NCBI GenBank assembly: GCA_036768485.1
Contig: JAVLUZ010000618.1
Coordinates: 48,501 to 112,500, forward strand
Direction of reading: 5' to 3'
Length of the DNA: 64,000 nt
Source of the DNA: Mermis nigrescens
Taxonomy: Eukaryota; Nematoda; Enoplea; Mermithida; Mermithidae
Below, in pieces: positions 34,796 through 47,679 of this stretch. Position 1 is the stretch's first letter; the number at the start of each line of letters is the position of its first letter. The notes below the pieces were generated by a model, which was given only the letters and a program-made list of their open reading frames with translations, made no database searches and was not told the origin of the DNA. The position numbers were made by a program, and so were the translations under genes.

Positions 34796-37700
34796 AAACG
34801 CGAGACCTTCAATAGCCGTTATAAGTAGAGAAAATAAGAAAACTACTCATATTAATGTAATTTTAAATAATTACATGGACGCAACAGCAATGATAGACAC
34901 AGGAGCAGTTTATTCGGTGCTAGATTCGAAAACAGCACAAGAACTACCAAATCTTAAAATATACAAGACATCTGTTCGGCTAATAGCAGCTAATGGGAGC
35001 GAAATTAATATTCTCGGATCTGCTTTACTTACAGTAAGAGCATATGATGTAGAAGAAACACTATTAGTGTACATCCAGGAAAATTGCGCAGCAGACCTGC
35101 TTTTAGGTTCGAATTTCTTGTCTAGATTTAAGAAAATCGAGCTAAATCTGGAAAAAGCGACTATAAAATTTAGAGAAATCCCTATTCCCATGGTAGGAAT
35201 GCAATACAATCCGCCAGAAAAACGAAGCGCAATAATACTAATTGAGGATGAAATAATAGGGCCAAGATCTATACAGGTTGTTTTTGCCAAAACGCCGCAC
35301 AATTACCTTTCGAGAGACGAGGTCATTTTTATGCCAAAACCAAGCAAAGATATGCAAGTACACATGGCTCATTCTATATGTCTTGTGCAGGATGATGGTA
35401 CGATACCCATCCAAATACTTAACCCAAACCCATATGAGGTACGTCTATATTCCAACACAAAAATAGGCGCGATAAATATGCACATCGACCATTGTACGAG
35501 TACGAAAAATGAAAATACCATACAACACGTTGTAGAAGTACGGGACATGAAACAATGGATAATACAAAATACTAATATCTCGCCAAACTTATCTAATGCT
35601 CAGCATAACGAAATTGTAGATCTCTTAACTCGTTTCCCCAATTTGTTCGCCAGGAACGAAATGGATTCCGGGAAAACAGATTTAATAGAGCATGCGATTC
35701 ATACAGAACAGAGCATACCTGTACATAAACATCCATATCGTACTTCACCAGCAGAAAAACAAATTATAATAGACGAGGTAACAAAACTGGAGGATGAAGG
35801 AATAATTAGGCCTAGTATGTCCCCATGGTCAACAAACGTAGTGCTAGTACGAAAAAAGACGGAAAACACAGAATGTGCATAGATTTTCGAGGTGTTAATA
35901 ACATTACAAAAAAGAATGTTTACCCGCTGCCAAGGATCGACGATATTTTAGATACCTTGAGCGGTATGAAGTATTTTACGACATTAGACCAGGCCAATGC
36001 TTATTATTCAATTAGGATTAAGGAAGAGGACAAAGAAAAAACAGCATTTAACACACCCATAGGGTTGTATGAGTTTAATTATTTGCCCTTCGGACTGTGT
36101 AATGCACCGGCATCTTTTTCCCGGCTTATGGATGTCGTTTTGTCTGGTCTTCAGTGGAGTGTTTGCCTTGTTTATCTGGACGATATACTGATTTTTGCAC
36201 CGGATCATCGAGAGATGATGAGAAGGCTAGAAATACTTCTCGAGCGATTAAATAAGGCGAATATGAAATTAAAATTATCAAAATGTAAATTTTCGCATGA
36301 GGAAACGCTATTTTTGGGATACATAATCTCGGGGCAAGGAATTTCGCCCGATCCCAAAAAGATAGAGGCTGTAAAAGAAATGCCTCAGCCCACAAACGCT
36401 AAAGAAATAAAATCGTTTTTGGGTATTGTCTCTTATTATCGAAAATTTATTGAAAATTGTTCAAAAATCGCTGAACCACTAAATCGTCTACTTAGAAAAG
36501 ATAGAACTTTTGTTTGGAAAGAAGAACAAGAAAACTCTTTTCAAAATTTGAAGGAAAAGCTAATAAAATCGCCCATTCTATCCCATCCTGACTTCACGCG
36601 GCCATTTTTACTACAAACAGATGCATCTTTTAATGGAATCGGAAGCGTTCTCTCTCAGGTACAAAACGATGGCCGAGAACATCCGATAGCCTATGCAAGT
36701 CGCACCCTGAAACGCGCCGAGAAAAATTACTCTGTAACAGAGTTAGAAACACTCGCAGTAGTCGAATTTATTAAGTATTTTCGACCTTATCTGTATCAGC
36801 AAGAGGTAACCGTTGAAACAGATCATACAGCGGTAAAATCGATTCTAGAAAAGTCGAACCCCTCGGCAAGAATCGCTCGTTGGGGGCTCGCACTAGCTGG
36901 AATCAAAATATCAGTAGTGCCGCGAAAAGGGGTGACAAATCAAAATGCAGATTCGTTATCTCGCTTGCCAAATTCACGCGAAACAAAATATTTTGATATA
37001 GATGATAATAGCTTGAAAATTAGTGATGAAAATTGTGGAATAAATGTAGTAAGAGCGGATTACGGAAACACTCTTACACTTATTAAGCCCAAAATGGGAA
37101 TTGGTTTTCTACAACAAGAAGATCCGGAATTGAAAGACCACTTTGAACAAAATAAATGTCCGGAAGGTTTTGTGATTGAAAACGGAGTTCTTTACAAAGT
37201 AGAAAATAAAACAAAAAGAGTGGTAATTCCTACCGCTTTAAGGCCACTAATTATTCAGAGCTATCATGATGATGAGCTTGTTGGACATTTTGGTACACGC
37301 AAAACTGGACGATTAGTAGCAAAAAAGTATTTCTGGAAAGGCATGTCCAAACAAATAACAGAATATTGCAAAACTTGTGACACTTGCCAGCGTAATAAGC
37401 CTGCACGCCAGAAAGTTGCTGCAAGCATTCAACCTATTTCGTCTTCTGGTCCCTTTGAAAGAGTCGCAGTAGACTGCGTAGGACCACTAAACCTAACTGA
37501 GAACGGAAATAAGTATATTGTTGTCTTTATTGACTATTTCACTAAATACATCGAGGCCTTTGCCACAGAAAATATCACTGCTCAAACAATTGCTAGACTT
37601 TTCGTTACAAAAATCGTGTGCAGACATGGAGCCCCGCAGATTTTACAATCTGACCGTGGTTCTGATTTTACATCAGAACTTATGAAAGAAATTACAAGTC

Positions 37701-38482
37701 TATTTATGACACGTAGAGTATTCACAACGGCCTATCACCCAATGGCCAATGGAGAGGTTGAAAGGGCTAATCAAACCCTTATCACCAGAATAAGAATGTA
37801 CGTAGGAAAGGACCGAATCGATTGGGATGAACATCTCCCATACGCGGTTTTTGCGACCAATATACATGACAACGAAACGACGGGGTTCAGTCCCTTTTTA
37901 CTTATGTATGGACGGACACCCAAACTCCCTATTGATGCGGTACTAAACTACTCGAAACCCTTTTACCTTCTTGATCTCGAAACTTATGAGAATGAAGTTA
38001 AAAAGCACTTCTCAGAGGCACTTACTAAGGTACAAAGGCAAATAGAGATATCACAGCAAAAATATAAGGAAGCACGAAATGTTAAAGCGAGAGACACAGA
38101 GTGTAAAGTAGGCGACTTAATTTTGTTAGAAAACGAGACCATAAGTCGTGGCATACCCAAAAAACTACTATCGTTCTACACTGGACCATATCGTATCATT
38201 GATGTAAACTACCCAAACATCAAAATTGATATTGCGGGTAATCGCCATCAAGTTGTACACGTGAATCGCATCAAAAAATACTATAACCGACTAGAAGCCA
38301 CACCGAAAATTGAAGAAATTGAAATGCAAGCTCAAGAGGAGCCACCACAACCTACCAGGAAAAAGTTAACCATGGACGTAGAAGAACTTACTTCGACCGC
38401 CAAAGTTGACACCCCGGCTACAGATATTGGGCATCGCTATTTTTTGCGAAGCCGTCGACAACCGTCAGCCGAGGACGACTGA
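34773..38482 (+). pseudogene. pol: Pol: protease, RT, RNase H, integrase (one frameshift)
   Basis: An aspartic protease (MIDTGAVYSVL, near 34,890) comes first, then a linker and the start of RT (GIIRPSMSPWS). The frame closes at 35,882. The rest continues from about 35,825 in another frame, and a six-A run at 35,852-35,857 is the likely site of a one-base change. Downstream: RT active site YLDD (~36,173), RNase H (QTDASFNGIG, ~36,615), integrase zinc finger (CKTCDTCQRN, ~37,372), catalytic D (VDCVGPL), D (SDRGSDF) and E (NGEVERANQ), and a GPY/F-type module (YTGPYRI, ~38,176). This is Ty3/gypsy order with all catalytic residues present. A homopolymer error in the assembly would look the same as a real mutation. 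Confidence 0.93.
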
Positions 38483-38487
38483 CTTTT

Positions 38488-38500
38488 ACGAGAAGGGGCG
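38488..38500 (+). promoter_or_regulatory. Polypurine tract
   Basis: ACGAGAAGGGGCG immediately before the 3' LTR TGTCAAG. Confidence 0.75.
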
Positions 38501-39759
38501 TGTCAAGTAACGCGGTATATTGATTGTTTTTACGTAAATAGTATCTAAATTTATGACATAATGTAAAAATTATAATTTCGTGAGTCTTCTAATGCATGCT
38601 ATTTTTCTCGAAAACACTATCGAGAAAATATTGCTCCGTTCCTTTAATGTGTTTTAATGTCGTAGTGTTATTCTGTATAGACAGCGTGAATCTAATACCT
38701 GCTTAATTATTATTATTGTACGCGATATGCTGTACGTATATAATGGATCATAATAGTAAGGAGCTAACCGGAAAAATGCGGAGAAGGTATTGCGAAAAAG
38801 ATTAAATCAGACTAATCCAAGACGCCGGAAAAAGTTGGCGCAGGCGATTAAATAGAATGAAACAAAAGAACGAATGTCGAAACTAGCTTGACATTTATCC
38901 GGAAATAATCCGGATAATCCGCAAAAATTTATAAAAATTTGCCATCTAATAACATTGTAGGTGTGCTAAAAGATAGATCAAATTAGCACGTATCTATGCT
39001 TAATCCACCTAAAACATACGAGTATGCACAAGTAATGTTAACGAATAGGCGCGTTAGTGGACAAAAGCCACATGCAAAGCATGGTGAGTTATAAATACAA
39101 AAGGAAGGCCAAAAAGGGCAAAAGTTGAGAACGTAAAAAGTAATGTAACTATTGCCCAAAAGCATGTAAAACATATAGAAAATCAGCTTATCCTAAGAGT
39201 CAAGCTCAAGAACCATTTGGCGTCCCTCCAAGCCTAATCAATCAATCAATCAAACCGAATTAAACATCGCGCCAAAATAGTTCTATAAAAATCGGATAAG
39301 AGAGTCAAAATGGCTCAGTTGTCTTTCCGTTGCTACGAACAAGTCAGTTTGTCCGACCCTATACTTTCGTTGACGTTTCTATTTCTCCCTCTTCGACGGT
39401 TTTTCCGCGCCATCGCTCACACTGCAAGCGTTGCAGTTACCTTACTTTCGTTGACGTTTCTGTTTTCCCCTTCGACGTTTTCCGCTACGTTCCGTTTTGC
39501 CGCTTAACGTGAGTTCACTTCTGTATTATTATTCGTCTACCTAAGTTTGCAAATTGTCTAATATTATTGAGGGTTATTCTCCAAATAAAGTAATCAAAAT
39601 CTCCGTCTTCTTGATCTAAAGGTGTCACGCATCTTGAGATAGGTTATAAGCAAGAAATTGAGGTTAAAGAAGCGCGCTAAAACTTATTAAGGTGCGCTAA
39701 GATTATATGAGCAATAATAACGTACGTAAAGAAACAAGTTGAATGCAACAGTCGTGACA
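38501..39759 (+). repeat. 3' LTR (1,259 bp)
   Basis: Same ends as the 5' LTR, about 25 differences over the length, AATAAA at 39,584. Confidence 0.95.
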
Positions 39760-40429
39760 ATGCTCTGGGCGCGAAATGCTTCTCGGTGTAAACTTTACAC
39801 TTGTGCTAATACCGCAATATTGGGTGTATAGAAACAAAATAAACTGGGATCTGTAACACTAAGGTCAGGGGCACTTTAAGCATAATTAGCATGTTCCGCC
39901 TACTTAGCGGGTAGTTGAAGAGATATCGTTTTTCGTCTCGAACCCTTTACACTAAAACGATCACAGATCAAGAAAAATTGCGTTATAAGAAAGAAAAAAT
40001 CCGTTTTGAGATTTTACAACCCTCTACATTATAAAACCGATTGGACTGCACAGAAACCAAAATTAAGTTAGATAAGCTGAAGGACACGCAAAAGTAAAAA
40101 ACACGTATACTTTACACATTTGTGCAAGAACCATTGTAAGGGAAATTTTAAGGTCAGATTCGTAATCTACAGCTGGGGGGGGGGGAACATTTTTAAAAAA
40201 TTGGCCCTCCGCAAATTATTTGATTTTTGCTTTACTTTACACGCTCATTGCTAACTCAGTATTGAGTGTAAACAAAAGAAAAAAACACAGGCATCGAATT
40301 TTCTTAATTATCCATCGATTAAAAAACACCGCACCTCCCAGGTGTGTGCCGTTGTTGCTGTGAGGGGGGGACACAAATTTCGCACTCGCTGTGATAAACA
40401 TATAAGAAAAAGGATGGCCAAGTATATTA

Positions 40430-40453
40430 TAGGTAGCGCTATCGCGCTACCTA
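40430..40453. other. Perfect hairpin at unit end
   Basis: TAGGTAGCGC / GCGCTACCTA, 10-bp arms with a 4-base loop. Confidence 0.85.
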
Positions 40454-42013
40454 TGATATTAATACCAAAAGTACAATGGTCTGAGGACAAATAAACAATG
40501 AGTGTAAACTACTTTACATCACTGTTGGATGTGGACAAACGTGCCTACGTGACGTTTCACATTTGATTCTTTGAAAATTTCTAGACTCCAGGAAAAAATT
40601 AGGTTTCTGGAATGTAGCAAAAACGAAGATAAATACATATGAGTGTAAACTTCATGTAAACACCTAGTGTAAAGAAGATTTTGGTCAGATTCGTAATTTT
40701 GATATTGTTCCACGATATTACGATTTATATTTATGAAAAAAATTAAGTCTCCATAATGTTCTATGGGCAAACTAACAATAGGTGTAAACTACTTTACAAC
40801 ACTGTAGAGTGTAAACATATGCGCCAGACTGGCATATCAAATTTGGTTCCTGGTCCATTTCTGAAACGATAATCATGTCCCTGACTCATAACCGGAGAAG
40901 CAGGCAGAAAAAAATAAGACAGAAACGTATTTTAAACACCAAATTTTTGACTTTACGCTCACTATATATTAATGTATAGACAATTTGCTTTGACATGCAC
41001 CCGATATAAAGCACTTTGTTTTTTATTCTATTGGACTTATCCCGACTTCTGGACGGAGAAAGTGGCGAACAAAAAACGCAACAAAAACGGCTATTTTCCA
41101 TCATTTAGAACACTGTAAACTTTAAAATTCCGTACCGAACTCCCCATTGAGTTTAAAGAAATTCGGTTTGGTACAATTTGTAGCTTTTAAATCGTAGTAC
41201 ATTCCTGTGTGCCAAAAGTCTGTTGCAAAGATTATTTGGTATGATTTATTAATCAAACTTCGGAAAAAACGTGTTTTTTCGCCCATTTTTACCTCTGATT
41301 TCGAACTTTACACCCCCATAAATAACTCAATATTGCGTTTTTAAATTCGATTTGCTGCGATGTGTAGCCCCTGAGGCACTTTATTAATGCTGTCTTCAAT
41401 TTACACTGACTCATAAGCGGAAAATTTTGACAGAGAAATCTTACTTAAAATCCGTTTTTTACACCATCCACTAGAGTGTAAACTTTAAACCCCAGGATCT
41501 AACTCTCCATAGGCGTAGAAGACTTTGATTATATGCAGAATGTAGCCCTTAATCCGCTCTACATTTCTGTCAGAAAACATTTTAAAAAACTCATAACCGG
41601 AGTTAGTATCAGACATAGACAGGTTGAAAACTCGACCAAAAAGTGTTTTTTCACCCCCAGATTTTCGCACTCTTTACACTGCCATTCGAAAACTAATGCG
41701 GATTTCAAAAAAACAAAAAAATACTGTTCTGAAAATCCATCCCTCTATAATCCTATGCTGTTTAATTGTTCGAGTCATCAATACTCAGTTGTCCACTTGC
41801 CGTGACAAAAAGGTCCCAAAATTTGTCCTATGTTATAACGTAACACAAAAACTTTACACCTTCTTTACACAATCAGTTTTGAGTTTCAAGAAAAACAAAA
41901 AAACACAGGCAGCGAATTGTTTATTTATCATTCTTTTAAAAAACCGCACCTTCCAGAAGTGTCCCGTTATAGCTGTAGGGGTGCACAGGTGTTAGGGGTA
42001 CCCAAGTATATTA

Positions 42014-42038
42014 TAGGTACGCGCTAATGCGCTACCTA
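42014..42038. other. Hairpin at unit end, second copy
   Basis: TAGGTACGCGC ... GCGCTACCTA; the same structure as at 40,430 with one extra base in the left arm. It lies just before a terminal module. Confidence 0.8.
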
Positions 42039-42044
42039 AGATAG

Positions 42045-42395
42045 CAAAGAAAAATGCTCTGATGGAACAAAAAAGACGAATATACTAAGGGTTGTGGATT
42101 ATTGAGGATGTAAAAGGGGAGACACGGAAAGAGCTACCCTAACTATACATATGCCTATAATCTGTTTCACATAACCTCGTGCATGAATCCAAAAAAATTT
42201 TAACGACAGTAAACCCGACAGTTGCGATAATTATATATCAGATCAATGCTATAATCGCAATCTGTCAACTTATTGTCAAAGTTAGTTTCAAAATTTATGA
42301 CCGAAGTTGTGTGAAACGGACTATAAAAGAATCGCAAAATCTGCTACAAACTAGACTTTCTCCACGCAACGCAAAAAACGAAGTATATTCTTTGG
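42045..42395 (-). repeat. Terminal module, reverse orientation, with internal insert
   Basis: Reads AGCAAAGAAAAATGCTCTGATGG at the inner end and AGTATATTCTTTGGCCTGCAG at the outer end, as in repeat B, but with ~180 bp of extra sequence in the middle flanked by GTGAAAC/GTTTCAC. Confidence 0.65.
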
Positions 42396-42699
42396 CCTGC
42401 AGATTGAAATAAATCATTGAACCGAAAAAACAATTAAAAAACAGCTAGTTAGCTATGCAGCAGCTATGGGAAAGTAGATGACGTGGACTAGGAGCGACTT
42501 TGTAAGCCAGTTGAATGAAATAGCAAACATCGATGCATTCAAGACAATCAGCGAAATTTTTGGTTCGAAGCAGTAGAAAATGCGTAAGCTAACGTGAAAC
42601 AGACTATATGTAGTACACTTCCATGCCCGCAACGATTGCGTGTACTAATCAATTGACGCTAGGTTTCCTTGCTAGAAGCTCATGATAACAAAATAAAAC

Positions 42700-42795
42700 A
42701 CCTTTCCCCTCCTTTTACATCCATAATACTCCACGACCTCAAGTATATTCTTCTTTTTTGTTCCACCGGAGCATTTTCTTTGCTAGTACCAATTA
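42700..42795 (+). repeat. Terminal module fragment, forward orientation
   Basis: CCCCTCCTTTTACATCC ... AAGTATATTCTTC ... GGAGCATTTTCTTTGCTAGTA; the outer GGCCGCAG part is not recognisable. Confidence 0.65.
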
Positions 42796-45641
42796 GCATG
42801 ATTTGAGTGAATCAGATAGACCAAACACACACGGTAACATGCCACAATAATGATAGCAGCCCAAGACGCGGAAAACAATATTGTTTTGAACATCAGCATT
42901 ATCTTTTTCTTTTTCAAACAAGACAACCTTACATTATTTAAGCAGATGAAAGGTTTTCAGCATGACTTTACGCAATTATTGATTGTAAAGAACACCAATG
43001 CTCAGACTCGTAATCCAGATGTTACGTAGAACATTTGAAAAAACCGAGCTTCTACAACGCCTTGCAACTTAATTTAATTTTTCAGTTTAATCTTTACATA
43101 ACTACTGGGTATGAAAACATACAGTCGAATTCGTAATCCTGACCTTACGGGACATATTTTGAAACAAAGTACGTCTTGCAACGCTCTGGAAGTAAATTAA
43201 ATTTGTAGTGGAAACTACACATTAACAATAAATGGATAGTGCAAATTTTACACAACTACTGGGTAGAGAAAACTAACAGTCAAATTCGTAATTCTGACCT
43301 TACATGGGAACATTTTGGAAAAAATGTAAAGCTTTAGAAAATACACTAGGAGTGAAGCTAACTTGCAGTGTAAACTTTACACAACCACAGAGTGTAAAGA
43401 AGATTTTAGTACGATTTAAAATTCTGATATTATTTCCATATTACGATCAACATTTATGAAAAAATTAAGTCTCCATAATGGCCCGGAGACAAATAAATAT
43501 TAGATGTAAACCTCTTCACACTACTCTTGAGTGTAAATAAACGCGCCCAACTGGCGTACCACGTTAGATTCCTGGTACATTTTTAGACTTAAGATCATGT
43601 TCAGACATATGACCGGAGAAGTTTGCAGAAAATACAAGGCAAACGATTTAACACATCAAAATTTTGTATACCTCCCGAAAAAGCTGAATGTTACAGTCAG
43701 GCAAACGCAATTAACTGTAACGTGTACTCATTAGAAAGTACTATATTTTTATTCCAATTGGGACATATTGAGATGGAGAAAGTGGAAAAGAAAAAAGACA
43801 GACAAAAGCGTATTTTACACTATCACCACATTGCATTATAAAATATGAATCTAACTCCTAATTAATGTAAAGAAATTGGGTTCGGAGCCGATTACAGCAG
43901 CCTTTAAATTGTAGTACGTTTGTAAATGGATAACTTCTGCCCCGCAAAATATTTGAGTTATTTACGAATCAAAAACTGGAAAAAACGTCTTTTTTGGCCA
44001 ATTTTGCACCCCTAATTTCGAAGTTTACACCCCCATAAATATCTAATATTGCGTTTTTCGAACTGACGACGTATAGCCTTGAATGGTACTTTATTTCTGT
44101 TTTTATTCAATTTATTCCGACTTATAAGCGGAAAAGTTGGCTAAGAAATCCTGGACATACTTTATGGAACTCATAATCGGAGTTGGCAATCAAAAAACAG
44201 AACACAATGAGTTTTCACCCCAAGGTTCTTTACACTCTTCCACTGCCATTCTAAAAATAACACACTTTTCAAAAAATAAAAATCAGTTTGAGCTTACTCA
44301 ATTGTCTGCATTTAGAAAAAAACTAGATTAAACAGATTGCAAACTGATTAGAATGTCCATTAACAGAAGGCAAAATTCAAAAAATATGTTATAACGTTAC
44401 ACTAAATTTTTACATATTTATTATCTTTTAAAAAACCACAATACAGAAGTGTCCCATTGTTGTCTTAGTGGAGGACATATGTTAGTGCAAAAGTATATTA
44501 AAGAACGCCTTAACATATCTAAGATACATTTACGCAAAACCGCGAAGCCTGAATATTTTGATGATTTGAGCATTGAACGTTAAATTTATAGTCTTTAAAT
44601 ACCTACTCTCATTCATATAAATCGCATTCTTAAAATGCACGAGAAAATACTCGCAGAAACTTCCCGTGTCTTCTGTATTTTTTCCGTTATAATCTCGTAA
44701 ATGTTAAAGGCTTGCACTTGGCTCACAGCGGCTCTTGTCGATTCATTGAACTTTTGATAACAAGGCGCACTGTCCACAAAATCTTCAAGTAAAATGTATA
44801 AGTGTAAGCAAAAAATCATAAACAATAGACGCAATCAGATTAATACTATCGCGACCAAAATTTCAAAGGGTTTCATGGGTCGAATTTGCAAGAAATTGCA
44901 AAAGCGTGGAAAATTTCATATCAGGGATCCGGAGAATTTTTTAATTCTGGAGGTTTAAGGTCACACATATGCACAGCTTAAATTTAGTAAGTTTACTCCC
45001 AAAGCCCTACAACTGTACAGCTTAAAGTTAAAGTAAGTTTACAAATGCAATCAATATAAGGCCGATAAGAATATGACACAAGGAAAAACATAATCTTTTT
45101 TGCACAGAATTCTCATCGAACACTAAATTCCATTCCTGAAAAAACTAACAAAATTTCAAACTTTTATTCAGAAATTTTTCCTATTCCGAGGTCATTTGGA
45201 TTTTGGGATGCTGACCTCAAGCCCTCATGTCCATGGTGGTTCGTAATCGTTATTGATTGCCATGATTACCCAGTCAATCAATCATCGTCCCGAATAATAG
45301 TTTTTTAGTCAATGTGGTTAAGTTCTTGGTAAACTATAGTCCGCTTGAAGTTTTTCTGATTTCTCTTTCATTTTTCCTATTTTTTATTACTTTTTTCCTA
45401 TAGAATTTCGTTTGCATTCTGTGTCGAGTGTTAAATATTGCTCCTCTGCAATATAACTCTTAAGTATATGCTGGCTGATTCATGAATATTGTTAGAAGCT
45501 CATTCGACTCGTGATTTATTTTAGTTGTATGTTTATTAGGCTGAAATAGTCAATAATTTTTGCGAGAACATGCGGGAAATGAATGGCGTGCTATTGATCG
45601 CATCAAGTGTAATGTCACAAACAAATAAAATCGCGATTCAG

Positions 45642-45843
45642 GGCTGATTTTATCAAAAAAGCATTACCCGGCTACTGGCATATGTAAGAAAGCAGGTATT
45701 CTCGATCCATCGGGAACTCTTTTGCCTTTCCCTCAATTATCGCACTGCAGGTTCGGTACTTTGGTGAACATGTCTTCACTAATCTGCAGAGAGTCAAATG
45801 ATTTGATTCGTCGAATGAAGCAAAAATGCACACCTAATGCTAC
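45642..45843 (+). other. Possible coding exon of unknown gene
   Basis: An open frame with balanced composition (KKHYPATGICKKAGILD ... RRMKQKCTPNAT) runs from a possible acceptor CAG at 45,639-45,641 to a strong donor GTAAGT at 45,844. It reads unlike the AT-rich surroundings. No family recognised; could be a host exon or a transposon gene remnant. Confidence 0.3.
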
Positions 45844-45862
45844 GTAAGTATGAGGTTTAGAC

Positions 45863-45960
45863 CACACGTGGGCGTGGGGATGGGAGCTTTAGACCCCCGA
45901 GAATCTGATGACCCCCAAAACCGATACAATTCCAAATTCGATTTTTGAATTTTTTCTGGC
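45863..45960 (+). mobile_element. MITE family M1, 5' fragment
   Basis: CACACGTGGGCGTGGGG start, GACCCCC repeats and TTCGATTTTTGAATTTTTTC, then unrelated sequence. The right end is absent. Confidence 0.75.
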
Positions 45961-47679
45961 CGTATTGTTTACCTCACTGTTTAAACAGCGGTTTTTCTGC
46001 AATGTATTACATTACAATAATGTTGTTATCCTTTTTGACATTTTTATTATATGTCCAGTCACAAAAATTATTTAGCATATTTTTAAATCTCAGAACAGAC
46101 ACGCGTCCTATCGAGTGTAAAATCTTCTGAATATCGTTAAAAGGGGTGCAAATTGATGGCATGGGACCAATGACGCTAACGGCGTTTAAGAATATTAAGT
46201 AGGTGTGAACAAATTGCATTAGCGCCGGAGCACTGTGACTTGGCTAAAATATTTTGCTCATTTGAAAGACTTTTATCTATCAGTGCAACCAGTTTGGAAG
46301 TTTGAAGTTTACATAGAAAACAGAAGTTATGCCCGTGATAAATAGATTCCTTGAACACTTACGAGCATACGTGGCGAGCATCTGAATTCAAAGTTATTAA
46401 AAAATTAATGCAATGAGTAGTGTGTATAATTAACAAGTTGACATCAAGATTCTGGTACCTTCTTACAAAAAAAGTAGTTATTTCATGCTGCATTCGATTT
46501 CAATGTCAATGTTTCATTTTCCTTTTCCGTGAAGCAAGCAAGCCGCATTATTGAACCAAATTATAAAAAGGTTATGTGGTAATATTCGGCGATCCCATTA
46601 AATTCAATGCATCAATGCATACTCTACCCGTGCGCACGCATGTGCTGAATATACGTTTGAATTTACGTCGTATATTTTCGAATTCGAACGTGACTACAGT
46701 ATGCACCATGCGTTGGACATCCAATTTATACACAAAACCCATGGAATGCATCAACAATAACCCAGGGATGATACAGTTATCCCAAGGAACAGCTATTCCT
46801 CGCGTATTTCGCGTTCTGTCATACCAAATTTATGACCGTAACTGGTTCACTTTAATTTGTACCCTTATCTAAATAATTTGTAGGTACCATCTCTCTCCAA
46901 ACAGACAAACGCCCGGCCAGTTTGGCCTTCTGTGATTGATCTCATATTTGCTCACTCCTCTACTTTTTTGGAGAGATTTAAAATTTACTTACCTTGTTAA
47001 ACAACACGACCACGATAGGCGCAGGAAGCAAGGGCAAGGAGACAACGGCCGCACTCGTCTAAAAAAACAATATCCACTGAAAATAGTCCTTGAAGTTGTG
47101 TGAAGCTTTGGAAAATTTATTATTGTAAACTGGAATTAAAGAAGTTGGTTACCGAGCGAATTTTCATGCTGCAACTTTTGTGTTATTGCAAATGATCATA
47201 TCAACACGCTTCTAAAACACTCTTGTACATAGTTAGACTAACTTGATACATTGTAAACTGCACACAGCCGTTTTCAAATTGCTTATCATGCACTGAAATC
47301 AAATGCGCAGATTATGTGTGCAGATAGTAAGCAGTTATTACCCCTCCGATGAGCAGCTACTCTATCGTAGTGGAGGGGTTTGAGTGCTTCAATGAAGTTA
47401 ACTGAGAGGCCAGACTAAGAGCTGCTCCCCAGGGCTTGAGTGGCTACTGGGCATGTCTGGCGGTTAGTGGCCGTCAGAAGCTGGCAGGGTGAGCCCATTA
47501 AGGGATCACTAGGGCCCTGCTGGGACCCTAACTGTCAACTTGCTGAGTTTGTCAGCCATGAACCAACTCACTGTTCTATAACCATGATGGAGTTATTAGA
47601 GACCGGCCCCTGGGCATCCGGCAGACGAGGGTTCTAAAATCTCCGGGAGACCCAGCCAGCACTGTGTCGTTGCAAGGCA

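Larger units (their letters stand above)
26948..39759 (+). mobile_element. Complete Ty3/gypsy-type LTR retrotransposon with Env-like domain (12.8 kb)
   Basis: Order: 5' LTR, primer-binding site, long leader, one ORF for Gag plus an Env-like glycoprotein, then protease-RT-RNase H-integrase, polypurine tract and 3' LTR. The LTRs are about 98% identical, so insertion is fairly recent. The left flank ends CATCTTG and the right begins ATGCT, so there is no target duplication. The right flank also does not match what follows CATCTTG in the undisturbed copy (GTATATG, at 10,307), pointing to a rearrangement after insertion. Confidence 0.92.
39760..44530. repeat. Diverged multi-copy unit rich in GTGTAAAC / TTTACAC
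   Basis: A ~1.5-kb unit is present at about 40,500-42,045 and 43,060-44,530, with the tail of a third copy at 40,280-40,480. Shared landmarks include AAAAACACAGGCA...CGAATT, AATTAAGTCTCCATAATG (40,740; 43,463) and TAACCGGAG-type blocks. The copies differ at roughly a quarter of positions. Segments at 42,950-43,480 also repeat AATTCGTAATCCTGACCTTAC at ~130-150-bp steps. No convincing ORF; the longest are under 125 codons. Two copies of a terminal module lie between the units. Confidence 0.65.
44531..47340. other. Mostly unassigned DNA
   Basis: Holds a possible exon (45,642-45,843) and a MITE fragment (45,863-45,960). Short minus-strand ORFs at 44,613-44,834, 46,007-46,219 and 46,176-46,358, and a 98-codon plus ORF at 46,576-46,872, have no recognisable motif. 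The two at 46.0-46.36 kb overlap in different frames and could be one decayed gene, but I cannot identify it. Confidence 0.4.

Noticed and set aside
40430..42045. Helitron ends suggested by the hairpins
   Set aside because: No CTRR terminus at the expected distance, no TC start and no Rep/helicase coding sequence.
46576..46872. 98-codon ORF considered as a TBP or capsid piece
   Set aside because: No motif could be matched with confidence; opposite-strand ORF of similar quality overlaps it.
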